A DNA stretch of 64,000 nucleotides from Ixodes scapularis. Taxonomy: Eukaryota > Arthropoda > Arachnida > Ixodida > Ixodidae. The position numbers were made by a program, and so were the translations under genes. Shown here one piece after another: positions 1-12,500 of this stretch; position 1 is the stretch's first letter, and each line of letters starts with the position of its first letter. Under the pieces are notes generated by a model, which worked only from the letters and a program-made list of their open reading frames with translations, did no database searches and had not been told where the DNA came from. Location: positions 51,326,671 to 51,390,670 of the forward strand of contig NW_024609837.1 in NCBI RefSeq assembly GCF_016920785.2, given 5' to 3'.

Positions 1-460
1 GCAGTATCACTAACCCAAAGCGAAACGCACCACCATAGAAGAAGACCAAAGCAAAAACACTGCTCCTCAATGGCCATGACCACAATCACCCAAAGCTGAC
101 TTGCCGATCGCTGCGGCTATCTCACCCGGTGGGTATAATAGCCGCAGGAGAGATTTTGAGGTAAAAAAACTGGCCTTGTGGGGAGAAAGTACCTAGCATT
201 CTAGCCGATTCTGCTCATTCAAGATATTGCCCGTCTCTTTCTTTAATTCTCACGTAACACGGCTTTCGTTGGGAGGAAAACTTGGCATGCCACTTGTAAA
301 GTGCACAAATGTAGTTATAATTTCACTCCTATTTCAAGTCTGTTCACCCTTTTTCTGTGCCCAAAATCTTTCTTGGATAATCGAAATGAGGATGGACTTA
401 TGGCAGCCATTTGCCTGGAACGCTAGGTACTTTTAGTTTCTTCTCCTCGAAGAGCCAGTC
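1..460. other. Unassigned left edge
   Basis: I see no recognisable gene or repeat here. The stretch 430-455 is pyrimidine-rich and ends in AG, so it could be a splice acceptor or 5' UTR for the candidate exon that follows. Confidence 0.3.
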
Positions 461-564
461 ATGCAACCTCAAGATCCGTCTGCAACTATTTTAACTGCCG
501 AGAGATATACCCGCATTGTTCAGCAAATCGGCCCTGAAGAAAAGGCCAAGGAGGCCTCGAAACA
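461..564 (+). CDS. Candidate small exon, unknown protein
   Basis: An ATG at 461 opens 34 complete codons plus two bases, beginning MQPQDPSATILTAERYTRIV and ending in a charged segment with GPEEKAKEASK. The open frame runs into a consensus splice donor, CA|GTGAGT, at 565. A pyrimidine tract ending in AG at about 455 lies just upstream, so this could be a first coding exon or an internal one. The composition looks protein-like and amphipathic, but I do not recognise the family and found no partner exon downstream. It could be chance or part of an unrecognised repeat. It is on the opposite strand to alpha-catulin and so would be a separate gene. Confidence 0.3.
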
Positions 565-565
565 G

Positions 566-2715
566 TGAGTACCTAGTTAGGGCTTGGTCGGACGTCTTTT
601 TAAATTGTTCTTCCCCTCAACCACATAAATTTCTGTCGAACGTTCACATTAAAATCTTCGGTGCTGAAGCTCTAGTTACGACACCGTGAATTTAAGAACA
701 GAGTTTATTTGGATGATGCTGCGGTGGAATGCTTGTCCTTCGTGTAGCCCGCATCTCGAGGAAAAAAATGACGACACAAAACGCCGACTCATTTCTGCGT
801 GAAATGACAGGTACAACCACTACGCCGAGTTTTGACGTTCATTCATTTGGTTGAGCTCGACAAAGATAATGCTGCAAAATACCGAGCATGTGCACCCCCA
901 AAGATTTAGAAATAGTTATCTCTCACTTTGTCAGATTGGGACCAAAACTCAAAACGACAGGCACGAGAAAGAAGCGGTATGAGGGCCAGTATCTGTGCTT
1001 TGTTTCACCATAATTTGGCAAATGGTGACGCTACGACGCCTTCGAGCCAATTGGAGCGACAGAGACGAAGCAGTGACGGCCCTTAACCAAGGGTACTGGG
1101 GCGAAAGCGTTACCCAAGCAGTTGAAGAAGAGGGAAAGGAAAAGCTCCCCTTTTAGCTGGGCCCTCTTTTGTACGTTCCGGATGTTGCCTTTCTTCCCCT
1201 AGAAGATTAGCAGTGTATGCAACTAGTGAGTCGGCATATAGTCGCACGTCTCCATCCGACGCACCAGTTGGTTCACCGGGACCGTAGCCCTTGCCATTTG
1301 CCGAGTTACAGCGAAACAAAGTAGAGTCGCAGACGGGACAAGAAAAGCGAGAAGGAGCTATTGTATTTTTCCGCTTCTCGCATGAGGATTGGCTCATGTC
1401 CTCTTTACCTACTCTGCACGGAGCGCTACTTGCTCCGACGAATAGGTTGTATGGAATTCAATACAATGGGAAACTCGCAGATGCCATAAGTGCGAAACAA
1501 TTAAAAGTAGGCAACTACCGTAGCATCGACGTCGAATACTATCCTCATGCTGGGCTGCTACCGCTCACTCGTCGTGACCGCTACATCGAACAAACGTAAA
1601 CAAGCTGTTGAGGTTGTTCGCCGGCACGCTATGTAAAGAGTGAAATGTGGCAAATTGTGTTCCCATCCTTCCTACTAAACATTCCGGTCCAAGGCGCGTT
1701 TGGGCCCGTAGTGCGGCTGAGCGTCTCGAGCCTTGCATCTAATTAGTTACTGTAGTTTCTTTTTTTTTTTTTTTATGGGGGACTATGTGCTTCTGTTGGT
1801 TGCGGATTCGGACATTGTAGCTCGATGGACGGTGGTGGTGCGCACCTCAATTCGCGGCCTGCCACTCTCAACCCGTCTGCGACTATAAAAGCCAAAACGT
1901 GCAGTCTAGTCTTCGCCGACGCTTACTAACACTTTTGATTCCGATCGAGACCTCAAAACGAGTCCTCAGAATTCCGTCCGACAACTGACAATCGTCGATT
2001 CGCGACGACGAACGGGCGTTGACCGTTGCGGCGAGTCGACTTGTTGCGATCTGCCATAACGGTCTTTGGGTCGCTGCATTCAGTGCGCGCGTAACGTATT
2101 TACGCGCTTCCGTGTGGATTGGATTGGAACTCGTGCAGGCTTTATACGTCGTTGCAGCCGGAGAGCTTTTTAATGGAGCTAAATTATGATCTACATCCCA
2201 TTTTTGGGAGATAAATTTTTTCCGGTGTACGCCACAAAATCGAGAAGAACCATGACCTTGGAAATTACGGGACACAAAAAAACAAGGTATAACCTTGCTT
2301 CCTTCTTGGGTGGCAGAGAGCGGCGCTTATTTGGTAACGAACGAAAATGCGAAATTCTCCGATCACTGGGGGAGAGCTAGTCATGGTGCATGCTCGGTAT
2401 TTTAGAGAAGGAAAAGAAGCGATAGTGATAACAAAAAAATGAGGGACCTAACTAAAAAAAAATCCCCAAAATTGTTAATCAAAATTAGTTTCCTCAGCCT
2501 TACCCGCCTTACTATTACTACGGGGTTCTTGAAAAAAAATGAAACCGTGGGTTCTGACCCGCGTAAATAAACTACGCTTTGAAAAAGCTGAAACTCCATG
2601 TGAATGCAACACTAGTGGTTGTGATGGAATGCAAAAGTTTGAAAACTTGACGTTGCCTGGATCAAAAGATGAAACACACAAAAATTTCTCTACAAGCCGA
2701 CATTCACATAGGCCT
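566..2715. other. No recognised gene
   Basis: About 2.1 kb of mixed-composition sequence with a T-run near 1758-1774. Several open frames of 60-130 codons exist on both strands, but none shows splice context, a known motif or a second copy in the window. Confidence 0.4.
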
Positions 2716-3837
2716 AATATGCTGGGAGCAAGTTTGTGTGCTTCTTGCACAAGGGTTGGATGATGTCAGAATGCCGAGCTCTTATTGACTGACTGAAAAG
2801 AATAGTGGGTGGATCTCTAGGCATCTACTGGGCGACCCAAGGAGCGGCCAGGCTCTTCAAATCGACTGCGAAATTCGGTTTCTTAACCTATCGCACTACG
2901 ACTTTGTGCAGCGTTGCCCACAGATGGTGCATTTTTTTTTTGTAAAATTTGCAAAGAGAGAACTTGCCTGAGGAAAAAGTGAAGAAAGAAAAAGGCTTCG
3001 CTCCTATGGAAACGCAGCAAAGCCACCGGTCTTCAAACAATACAGCACCGTTTCGCACAGGAAACGAGAGATGGCATAAGCGGTTGCGACATCAACTGCC
3101 GCCAGCGAACGAGCATATGGCGCCGAGAGCCGGCGTCTTTAGCAGACAATCTTTTCGACTCAAAAGCAGCGCAAGCTTTTTTGATATCAGTTGCCAATGC
3201 ATTATTTTATCATCCTTACTAATAAAACATATTGAATGGACACATAATTAATTAAAAAAATGGTTTGTCGGGATATTTTGACTGTTTATTTTTCGGGGTG
3301 CTGATGTCGTCTGCTTTGCAGTTCCTTTTTGTTATCGCGCCTGTTTCTGGTTCTGCGACTGTCGCAGCCTGCGGAACGCGCGCCACTTTTGAGTTGAAAC
3401 GATCGTCTGCTAAAGACGCCGGCTCTCGGCGCTGTATGCTCGTTCGTTGGCGGCAGTTGGTGTCGCGACCGTTTGTGCCATCTCTTGTCTCCAGTGCACA
3501 ACGGCGCCGCATCGTTTGAAGATCGGTGGCTTCGCTGCGTTTCCATAGGAGCTAAGCCTTTTTCTTTCTTTACTTTTTTCTCAGGCAAGTTTGCTCTTTG
3601 CAAATTTTACAAAAAAAATGCACCACCTGTGGGCAACACTCCACAAAGTCGTAGGGCGATGGTTAAGAAACCAAATTTTGAGGTCAATTTAAAGAGCCTG
3701 GCCACTCCTTGGGTCACCCAGTAGAATTGGGGTCTACCCACTATCCTTTCAAGCAAAGCCAGTCAAAACTCTGTGTTGTTTTGACGTCACCGCAACCCCT
3801 ACTCAAAAAGCAGACGACTTGCTCTCCACATTCGTCA
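2716..3837. mobile_element. Foldback MITE, family 2, split by another element
   Basis: The ends are inverted repeats: GGAGCAAGTTTGTGTGCTTC near 2725 matches the complement of GAAGCAGACGACTTGCTC-like sequence near 3815. The inner halves GGGTGGATCTC and GGGGTCTACCC pair once the 894-bp insert at 2828-3721 is removed. Relatives without the insert occur at 20041-20256 and 26820-27048. Non-autonomous and non-coding. Confidence 0.7.
2828..3721. mobile_element. Foldback element, family 1 (894 bp)
   Basis: Two arms of about 350 bp (2828-3175 and 3372-3721) are inverted copies of each other around a spacer of about 196 bp. The tips are CTGGGCGACCCAAGGAG and its near-complement, and a TA lies on both sides (2826-2827 and 3722-3723), as for Tc1/mariner-type or related target choice. 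Open frames inside are mirror images of each other caused by the arms. No transposase is seen. A shorter relative lies at 8199-8633. Confidence 0.8.
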
Positions 3838-4861
3838 AATCAAGAAATGGCATTGTAAGCATCTGTAGTAGTTATTTCACTAAAAAAATTTGTTTCGCAA
3901 AAAGACACTCACATTTGCTTTCTTGGTGACAAGATCTGACTGAAATAAATTCCACAGGCACCCAGAATGCCTTGGTTTGACAAATATTAGGCTTAGGTTT
4001 GTTTCTCCGTTTAATCTTTTGATCTAGGTAATGTCTTGTTCTCAAACTTGTGTATTCTATCACCATCCCTAGCAGAATAATCTGACAATTTTTCGGCTTT
4101 ATGCGTCGCATAGTTCATTTATGCGGGCCAAAAAATCCGGCCTCATTTTCTCTCGCAGAGTCTGCGGCTCTCTCGCAGTGGAGGCGTCGTCACCACGCAT
4201 AAATTTTGGCAAAGAAAGACGTTAGCGTTGTCATTATGCTAGGTTTACCCCAATCAGAGTTGTGTCCCACGCAACGTAAAAAAGGAAAACAAAAAATATG
4301 GTAGAAATTTCCACGCCTGGTCCATGAAGTTCACTTCCGACGCACGCTTGCCGTCGACGCTCTCGCCGTTGTGGCGCTTCAATGGTCGGGCCTGACCCGT
4401 GACATCCGTGGTCGTTTAACACTGGCCGCTCCTTGTTTCACTCTCCGCGCAGCTTGGCGGTTCGAGAGTCTGGCCTATCACCTGGTTGTACCTGGTCACC
4501 TGCGCCCTCGGCATCCACGTCTTCTTCCGGGGCTTGTGACGTCGTTGCATCAGCCTGGGGGGGAGTCGAGACAATGCCGGATTACGCCGATCCGCGGCGA
4601 CACCTACAGCCAAGACGTGACCGGCAGGTGTTAAGAGCGTCGGGGGGACTGAGGCAACGTGTTGGGCCGATTCTTCGGCAGTGCGTGCCGATATGGGTCC
4701 TGTTTGGACACTCGAGAGTTGCACCCACGGGAAGTCGATTTGCATCTATGGCGTATCGCCCCCAAAAACAAGCGGTGCTTCTTTTCACCGCAAGAAAAAG
4801 CTATGCATTACCTAACGCTCATTCTGCGCCCAAATGTAGAGCTAGCGGTTTGAACCCGATA
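3838..4861. other. No recognised gene
   Basis: AT-rich at first, then GC-richer from about 4320 to 4800. No supported coding, RNA or element border was found. Confidence 0.4.
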
Positions 4862-5425
4862 TAGAAGTTTCAGAAGTAACCGTTATCTCAATCAAAAGTT
4901 GCGAGTGGTTTTCTGAAAACTTAGTTGGGAAAATCGGGCTCATTTTCGCCCGTTTTTGGTTACTGCCGCCATAGAGCTTCACGTATTCGAGAGCTCTTCC
5001 CATTATTTTCCCATTATTAATTTCGGAAAATCGCTTATAACTTTTGAATGAGAGTGGTTAGTTCTGACCGCTAGCCCTACATTTGTGCAGAGAACGAGCG
5101 TTCCGCAACGCATAGTTTATTTTTGCTGTAAGAAAAAACGCCGTAAATTACCCGTAGAGCCGCCATTCCCTTCCCCAATTTTCTTACAGGCGCCGTCATT
5201 TTGGTGCCCACTGCAGGTTGGGTGCAATCAGCGATTGTTACAATTCGAAAATGAGACTTCAGAATATTTTGGGTGCGGTGTCGGGGAGGTGCGGGCAACA
5301 CCGTTTCGTTCTGTCACAGACCGTTTTAACATTCCAGAAGGTCGGAGAAGCGTTTCCTCAGAGTTTAGGTTGAGCTTCAGATAACTGGCAACAATAATTT
5401 TAAGCGACGAGATGGCTGAGGTGTT
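4862..5425. repeat. Dispersed repeat family R4, copy 1
   Basis: Shares blocks with three other places in the window. The first half (GCGTTCCGCAACGCATAGTTT near 5100 in diverged form) matches 60640-60910. The second half (GACCGTTTTAACATTCCAG near 5321) matches 27135-27430 and 38728-38950. No clear terminal repeats or target duplication were identified, so the class is unknown. Confidence 0.6.
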
Positions 5426-8198
5426 GTTACTCAGAAGCGTGGCTTACTTAGGCGCTACGTAGCCACCGACAATGGGAATGGCGGGGCATTTCTTTTCCAT
5501 GCCTAGCCTCTAGCACGCGCCCACTGAAGTTTACAGAATGCAGAGTGGGGCCCGGGACAAAAAAAAAAAATAAACGCAAAGTTACAGTACTGAAATTCGG
5601 AACTCAAAGGTTAGACGAAATTGTTAAAAACTGGCTCTCCGAACGACGATACTGGATCAAATCGAGGCACGTTCAATCGGGGGCCGCTTCCTGGCATTTT
5701 ACGTGTTGCCAGATGCGAGGGCAAGTCCATCGGACCGTTTTTGTTTCGACTAGTAAGAGCCTGTTTTCACGCTACGCCTTACGCCGTTGGATGTTTCGCG
5801 GCGCCGTCGAATGTTTCTGCGGCCAGATTGACCGCAGCATGCCGCTAGAACTCGTTAGAAAGACGGGAGAAAAAAAAAACCTTGACCTCGCTTCAAATAT
5901 TTTGACATGGTCTCGAGCATAGAGTAGGATCTTAAATGATTGAGGAGCGAGAGCCTAGAGCTTTTGGAAAGCAGAAGAAAAGGTTAGCATTTGTCCGGGT
6001 GCCGAGCGGCAGACACATTGGCGTTTTGAGAAAACGACGCTCTCTTCGGCTTGGAGGCAGTCGGGCTAGAAAGCCGATTCCGAGAAAATGTAGTGGCTCT
6101 GAGGCATGACTGTAATACTTTGTAGTTCATTAAGCGCCAAAAATGGCAGATTTGGACAACTTGATTGGCCCCTCGTGAGATTTTGGTTTGGCGTACGGAG
6201 AACCAAGTATGTAGCGTGCCGTGTCAAGGACGAGATTGTTTTAGTTTTTAACGTCTCTGTATTCCACTCACCCCTAAGCCGAGACTTCTGTGAGAGCAAG
6301 TGGTCTATGACTGGTCTAACGAGGACATAGCTTCCACCGCGGTCCCAACTTGGGGGTCAGTGGAGTATAGAACGGAAAACGGTCAGGTGACGTAACTTTT
6401 GTCCGCTTGTTTGGCTTGTTGATAAGCCGCCACCACGAGCTAGTAAACAGGTAATTCCGTCCAGTGTTGCCAGCACCGTTTGTGTATGGTAAAAGAATCT
6501 CATGTACCTTTCCGGAAGGTTAACCAATTTTCGTGGCACGCGTTGCCGCGTAAGCGTGTACGGGTGATATCCTGCTCGACTTGGACATTCCGCTGTAGCC
6601 GTTTTTAGCTTTTTATCTGAGCGTTTACGCAGAATACATCCGCTGTGTCTCATACGCACGGAGGATGTGCGGACGGTCGCTTGTTTACTATTACATTTTT
6701 TTACAAATGATCTGCCACGTCGCGTGACACTGTTTTTTACACCCTTTTACGCGTGCTGCAAAGGCTTTGTGCCAGGCAATAAAGGTACTTTATTTTCGGT
6801 ACAAACGTGCGCCATGTCTCGAGCTGTTCCCTTATTCAAAGTGTTCCCTCTTTGCACGTGGATGTGCCAAGGTCTCTATATACTGAACGGTAGCGCAAAT
6901 CAGTCCGAAACGGGAAAGAGAAATTTTTCCTCCCACGCCCTCTCTCTAAAATCTGATTGCTTTCTTTCCTGAATTGGATCGGGCTCGACTCGTAATCCGA
7001 ACCTTCCCATGAGCCCGTGTGAATGTCTCCAGCTGGTTGTCTCACTGGAAACGACGCCGTAAGGGACCATCTGTGGTTTACGGCGTGGATGCAGGTTTTT
7101 GTTTTCTTGTAACGCAACCTCGGTGGCAACGCGATGCCAACCTATCGCGCTGTGGGTCGCGCAAAAATGGTCGCGCCCATTTATAACGAACCCGGATACA
7201 GCAAATTACCGTCTATATCAAATGATCGAACGAATATTTCAATTGAAAATGTGCATAAAATATCTCTCTATAACGAACAACCTATTGGCTATGACAAACT
7301 CTGAAACAGAAAACGGCTCGGAAACGTGCAAACGGCTGTCCTGAACCCGGGTTTGGGATTATTAACCCGATTTTCTCTATGGTTTCGCTGGTTTCGTTTA
7401 GATTTTGGCATAGAGGGAGGACAATCTCCTTCAAGAACATAGCTGCCATACTGTCTCGGAAAAAAGGGTAAGGGATTTCTCTTCGAAGTCGTGATGCTCC
7501 GATCCAGCAAATGTCCCAGCAGAGGAAACAGTTGAACTGGAATTGCTTCCTGTTTTATCTATTAGCCCACATAGCACATTATCAGTTACATTTTCTCGAA
7601 TTAAACTTTTTTTTTTCCAATCCACAGAAGTACCTACATACGAGTGTTTACTGCACATGTAATGTCACTAAGTTGTATTTCAAACTCACGGCATTAAAAT
7701 TCACTAAATGCGTGTCTGAAAGAGTTTGCTATAAACAGGTTCGACTGTAATATATTGCTAAATGGGACACATTTTTTCTCGTTCTGTGGAAAAAAAATCT
7801 CCAAAAGTTTTAGGATTTTTTTTTTTTTTTGATTTTTTTGTTTTCGTAAGGAGCCATGTTTCTGTGAGGGGAACGGAGCTAAGCGAGAACATTTGCCTGT
7901 CAAAGTAGCTTTGAGCCCTGTACTGCAGTTTCCCCGTTAGTGGCTTTTCTCGCACAGTGTGACGATATTGCTTTGCTACCTTTTGGAAATGGTGCACACC
8001 CAGATTTACTGCAAATTTTTGCAAAAATTGACTTAGTTTTGGCTACTGGATTTGGGTCATTTTGAAAAAAAAAAAAGAACTTGATATTTAGCTGCAAGAC
8101 AGAGCTGCTAAACCAGCAGTCTTGTTTACCCATTAAATGTACCTGAATTTAATGGGTGTAAATAGCGGATGAATGTGCAAGCCGTATAGACTATTATA
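5426..8198. other. No recognised gene
   Basis: Mixed sequence with A-runs near 5560 and 5870 and T-runs near 7608 and 7808. Open frames are short and lack support on both strands. Confidence 0.4.
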
Positions 8199-8633
8199 CC
8201 GGGTGTCTCAAACAGCGGCCAGGCTCTTTAAATCGACCGCAAAATTCAGGTTTCTTAACCTATCGTGCTACGATTTTCTGCAGCGTTGGCCACAGGTGGT
8301 TAATGTTTTCTATTAAATGTGCAAAGAGCGATCTTAACTGAGGGACAAATAAAAAAAGAAAAAGGCTTAACTCCTGTGGAAATGCAGCAAAGCCGTCGGT
8401 CTTCAATCAAAAAGGTACTCTATTGATTGAAGACCAGTGGCTTCGCTGGATTTTTATAGGAGTTAAGCCTTTTTCTTCCTTTACTTTTTCCTCGAGTAAG
8501 TTTGCTCTTAGCAAATTTTATAGAAAGCATTAACCACCTGTGGGCAACGCTGCACAAAATCGTAGCGCGATAGGTTAAGAAACGGAATTTTGCGGTTGAT
8601 TTAAAGAACCTGACCGCTATTTGAAGCATCCGA
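8199..8633. mobile_element. Foldback element, family 1 (435 bp)
   Basis: Two inverted arms meet near 8405-8430. The outer tips are CCGGGTGTCTCAAACAGCGG and a near-complement, flanked by TA at 8197-8198 and 8634-8635. The arms align with those of the longer element at 2828-3721, for example around the AAAGGCTTAACTCC and GTTAAGAAAC blocks. Non-coding. Confidence 0.75.
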
Positions 8634-9372
8634 TAGACCTGCACTCGCATACGTGTGTTTTTAAGCGGCGTTCCACATTTTCAAAAACGTGTCATGTAAA
8701 CAGAACCTCTGGTTCAGTGAAACAATCGGTAGCACTAAAGATCACCTAAAAATCCAGCATTGCATTTACACGCGTTGTGGTGCCCTTTATCTTCCGATCC
8801 CGAGCGACTCCAAATCTGAAAATAAACCTCAATTTTTTTGTTTTCTACGCTCGGAAAAAGATGCTCTCCGTGATCTGCCAGCTCTCGGTGCGTGTTGCAA
8901 TAAACGGGTAAACTTGATATATTTCTGTAGTGCGTGTCCATGTCCCAAAATAATCGGTACAGCACTTTAAATCATCTGCGTTTGCCTTCGTTTTGTCTTC
9001 GAAGCCGAGCAAATCCAATTCCGCTTGCGATTACATTAACCGTTCGATATATCCATCTCGCACTAATGAACTCGAATAAAGGTGCAGAAACGCTAGGTCT
9101 TTTGCGTTGTGAAACAGAACTGTCGTATTTCAGGAACAAACTTTTCCAGGCCGTCGTATACGATTCCAAACGATTGTGGGCCGGCTCGCTTAGGCGCGTC
9201 TAGGCATGTGTTGCAGGGTCACACTCCCCGATTGCGGTGGGGCGACTGCGAGGAGCGTTGAGCAAAGAAAATTCGCCTCGATGGAAAGGAGGAAACGGCA
9301 CCCAAGAGGAAGTTTGCACTACCTTTCAGTATGTAGGGACCTTAGGACATGCAGCTCCCTAAGTATTGCAAT

Positions 9373-9547
9373 ACTATACTTCGTTTCACCTTATGTCGTA
9401 CCGCAGCGAAGGCTAGAAGCGCGAGCTCATGGCGTTGGCAGCTGCTCCTAAGTCACGAGAGCTTGTGTCGCCAACATGTGCCCCAGAGCAAGGAGCTCGC
9501 GCTTGTAGCCTTTCCTGCCGTACTTCATAAGGTGAAACAGAGTATAG
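9373..9547. repeat. Inverted repeat, about 55-bp arms
   Basis: The left arm (9373-9427) and right arm (9493-9547) are imperfect complements. Shared blocks include AAGCGCGAGCTC and CACCTTATG. Probably the remnant of a small foldback transposon; target duplication not resolved. Confidence 0.55.
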
Positions 9548-12500
9548 GAAGCTTATTATATATGCTCTTAGAAATTAGAAAGGGTCTCAATATCAATCTG
9601 ACAGCTGCTGAAATTTTATAAAAAAGTTATCATTTAGCAATGATGCATTGACATTTTACTATTTTTATGTAACTCGATAGACTGTGCCCTCAAATTTGTT
9701 GAGGTCGACATCTTTTCATATTTTAAATCGTTCGGAGAGGTTTAGAAGTTTCTTTGGTGTTCAGTGTTGATCGGAGAAGAATTAAAACAATCACTAGAGG
9801 ACATTTTCTGCATTAAACTTGAAATAAATTTGTTCTTACACACAGTGACATGCGTCTCGTGTAGCATCGTCAGTTTTGTGAGCAGCTGAGCGTGCACTCA
9901 AAGGGGCACTATCCTGATTAGTGGGCACCAAAGTACACAATGTTCAGCATTCATGCTGGCCAGGTTAGTCAGAGGCAGCAGGCAGCAACAGTGAGACAAT
10001 GTTAGTGTAAAACGATTTTATTTTTAAGGACACAGTTGTAGACATCTGGAAGGAGGAACAATGGAAGAATGTAACATTTGTCCCCCCAAAAAGCAAAAAC
10101 ACATACCTGCTTTTCCTTTGGGCACTGCATTACATATTTAAGATCTTTCTGTTTTTAGCATTTTTCTTCGACCTCAGGCAAATACTGCAACAACGAAAAA
10201 CGATTGTGCTCGATATAACAATGTGCGACCAGAAGAAAAGTAAAAAGAAAGGTTGCGAGCAAATGTGTGGAGACTGAAAACAACCCAACATGGCAAACAA
10301 TTTGTGTTGCTAGCAAGTTGCTCGCCACAGTCTACGTTGCAACCAGGAAAATCTTTTCGTTTGTGCGTCGATTTAACGACGAAATTGCCTAAGATTTCTC
10401 TTCGCCGGTGCTACGCGATAAACTACATACTTCGGAACTTGCAGATAATGAATTGAGCTGTACAGAAGACGCTGTGGTGAAGCTGTAACAAGCTAGTGTT
10501 CTACAACTGTTCAACAACAAACAGTTTTTCTCTTCCGCCCCGTCGCCTACTTTAAGACACGTGCAACTCAGCAGCTCTTTGCCTTTGGAACGCAAGCTTG
10601 TTCAGAAACTAGAAAAGAAAGACGCAAGAAAAACATGCCGTTTCTCGGACGCAAACCAAACTTCACAAACACGCGCATAAAGTTTGTTTTCTTTGTTCTC
10701 CTTTTAGCTTTTAAGTGCCGAATGCAACAAAAAACTGGGACTCTAAATACATATTGCTCACATTTCGTTGTATGTTAGATGGCTGAAACCCTAAAACACC
10801 TCAACACATTTATTCTACATCCATGGAAAAAAAAAAAAAATGAATGTGGGTCGAAATGCAGGTTCTGCAAAAACCGAAAGTCTCAAAATTGACTAATGTA
10901 CAATACCTCATGTTTCTTTTTTTTCCTGGAATGCAAACAAAGTGTCCATTTCTCGTCTGGCGCGAGAAGTTGTTGACGCGTGTAGTGCGTCTGTGCCAAC
11001 ATATCCCACAAACAACCGTGAGCTCACGCTAGCCATCTACTCGTACAAGTCACAACTATATATGCCTCTCCAACTGTATCAACATCAAAAACGCTTTGTC
11101 ACAGTCAAGTCCATTTTGGGGTCACTCCTTTTTACTTTGCTTCGCGTGACAACTCGTGCGACTATACTCACTTTTAAAAGTATTGTCTCTGAAAAAACAA
11201 AAACAACACATCCTCTAGGCAGGACTAAATTTATTTTTACACGAACCAGCAATATTTAGTCTGGCTTAAGTCGTTTTTTTTTTCTTTATCCGTTTCACAC
11301 ATACATAGACACTTATGTACATCTAAAAACAACCTTGTTTTTCAGTAGAGGGGAAGTTTTCTTTTTTCTTTCGTACTATATACATGAAGAGAACCTATGG
11401 GCAAAGCAGGCATCATTTAAAGTGTTGTTGTTCAAAAAACAACTATAAAACGTGATTAACATGCATTAGCCTTTTTTTTTTTCTCCCTTAAAGCTTGTTT
11501 TTCATCTTTTAATCTTTCCTCGAAATGGTTTTGTACTCAGTTCGACGGTAGATCACACTGAAAAATATGTGTGCTAAGAAGACATCCGTACACAGACACG
11601 CGGAAAGAAAAAAAAAGAAAAATGGAGACGACAAAAAAAAGAAGTGTCGAAAAAGGTCTTCCGTTCTCTGTATCGTTTATCGAGCATGCAGCATGCATAC
11701 ACAGTCAGTATGATTTGTAAAACGGGCAAGCGCATCGGCGCGTCCTTTTTTTCTCTCTCGTTTCTCCGTCGCGCTTTGTGCCGAAGAGCCACGGGACGTC
11801 TCCTCTCCGGAGACAGAATCCTGATTCGACTTGCAACACTTTGATTGCTACTACGTCCGGTCTCCGACCGGCAGACTCTGCGACGCCGTTAGATGAATTC
11901 TGTCTTTCCGAGCGCGACGCGGTACTTTCGACCAATCTCTCCGCATCGCCTTTCCGAAACGGCCCAATTTCCGCCGCAGCTGACGTTAAGCTACGCTAAC
12001 GAACCCGCATCCGCGATACAATATCGTCGACGAGGCAAACAAAGCGCAGCATCATTGTTTCCGCCCACTGGATGACAGTCGTCTCGGCGTGCGCTTAGAA
12101 ACGTCGCGGAACCGCAGGAAGCTGATTCGACGAACGCGTCCGCGTCCCCTCAATTCTTTCGGTCGCCTAGGATATGTCTGTGTCTCTAACTACTCTGGGA
12201 CGGGAAAAGGAAGAAGGGGTCTACGCTTGGAACGACCGACTCTGAAGCTCCGTAAATGCCTATAAAAAACTGTGGCAGTGAAGGGGATATCTCTCAAAGG
12301 AGGGGGACTCTGGACAATCTGGGAGCAATCTCTGTCTAACCTAGGACTCTGGGCACCCGAAGGGGCCAGGACGCCGGCAGAAGAAAACTGCAGAGCACTT
12401 TTCCGCCGTGTTGAAACGAGTTCTTGGTTTCAAGGTGGAGGAACTTGCGTGTTTGGTTGGCACCAATACCCTTTGCCCCGACCTTTGGCACTGTGGTTTC

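Noticed and set aside
2949..3603. Pairs of open frames with similar proteins at 2949-3251 and 3286-3603
   Set aside because: They are mirror readings of the two arms of a foldback element, not a gene duplication.
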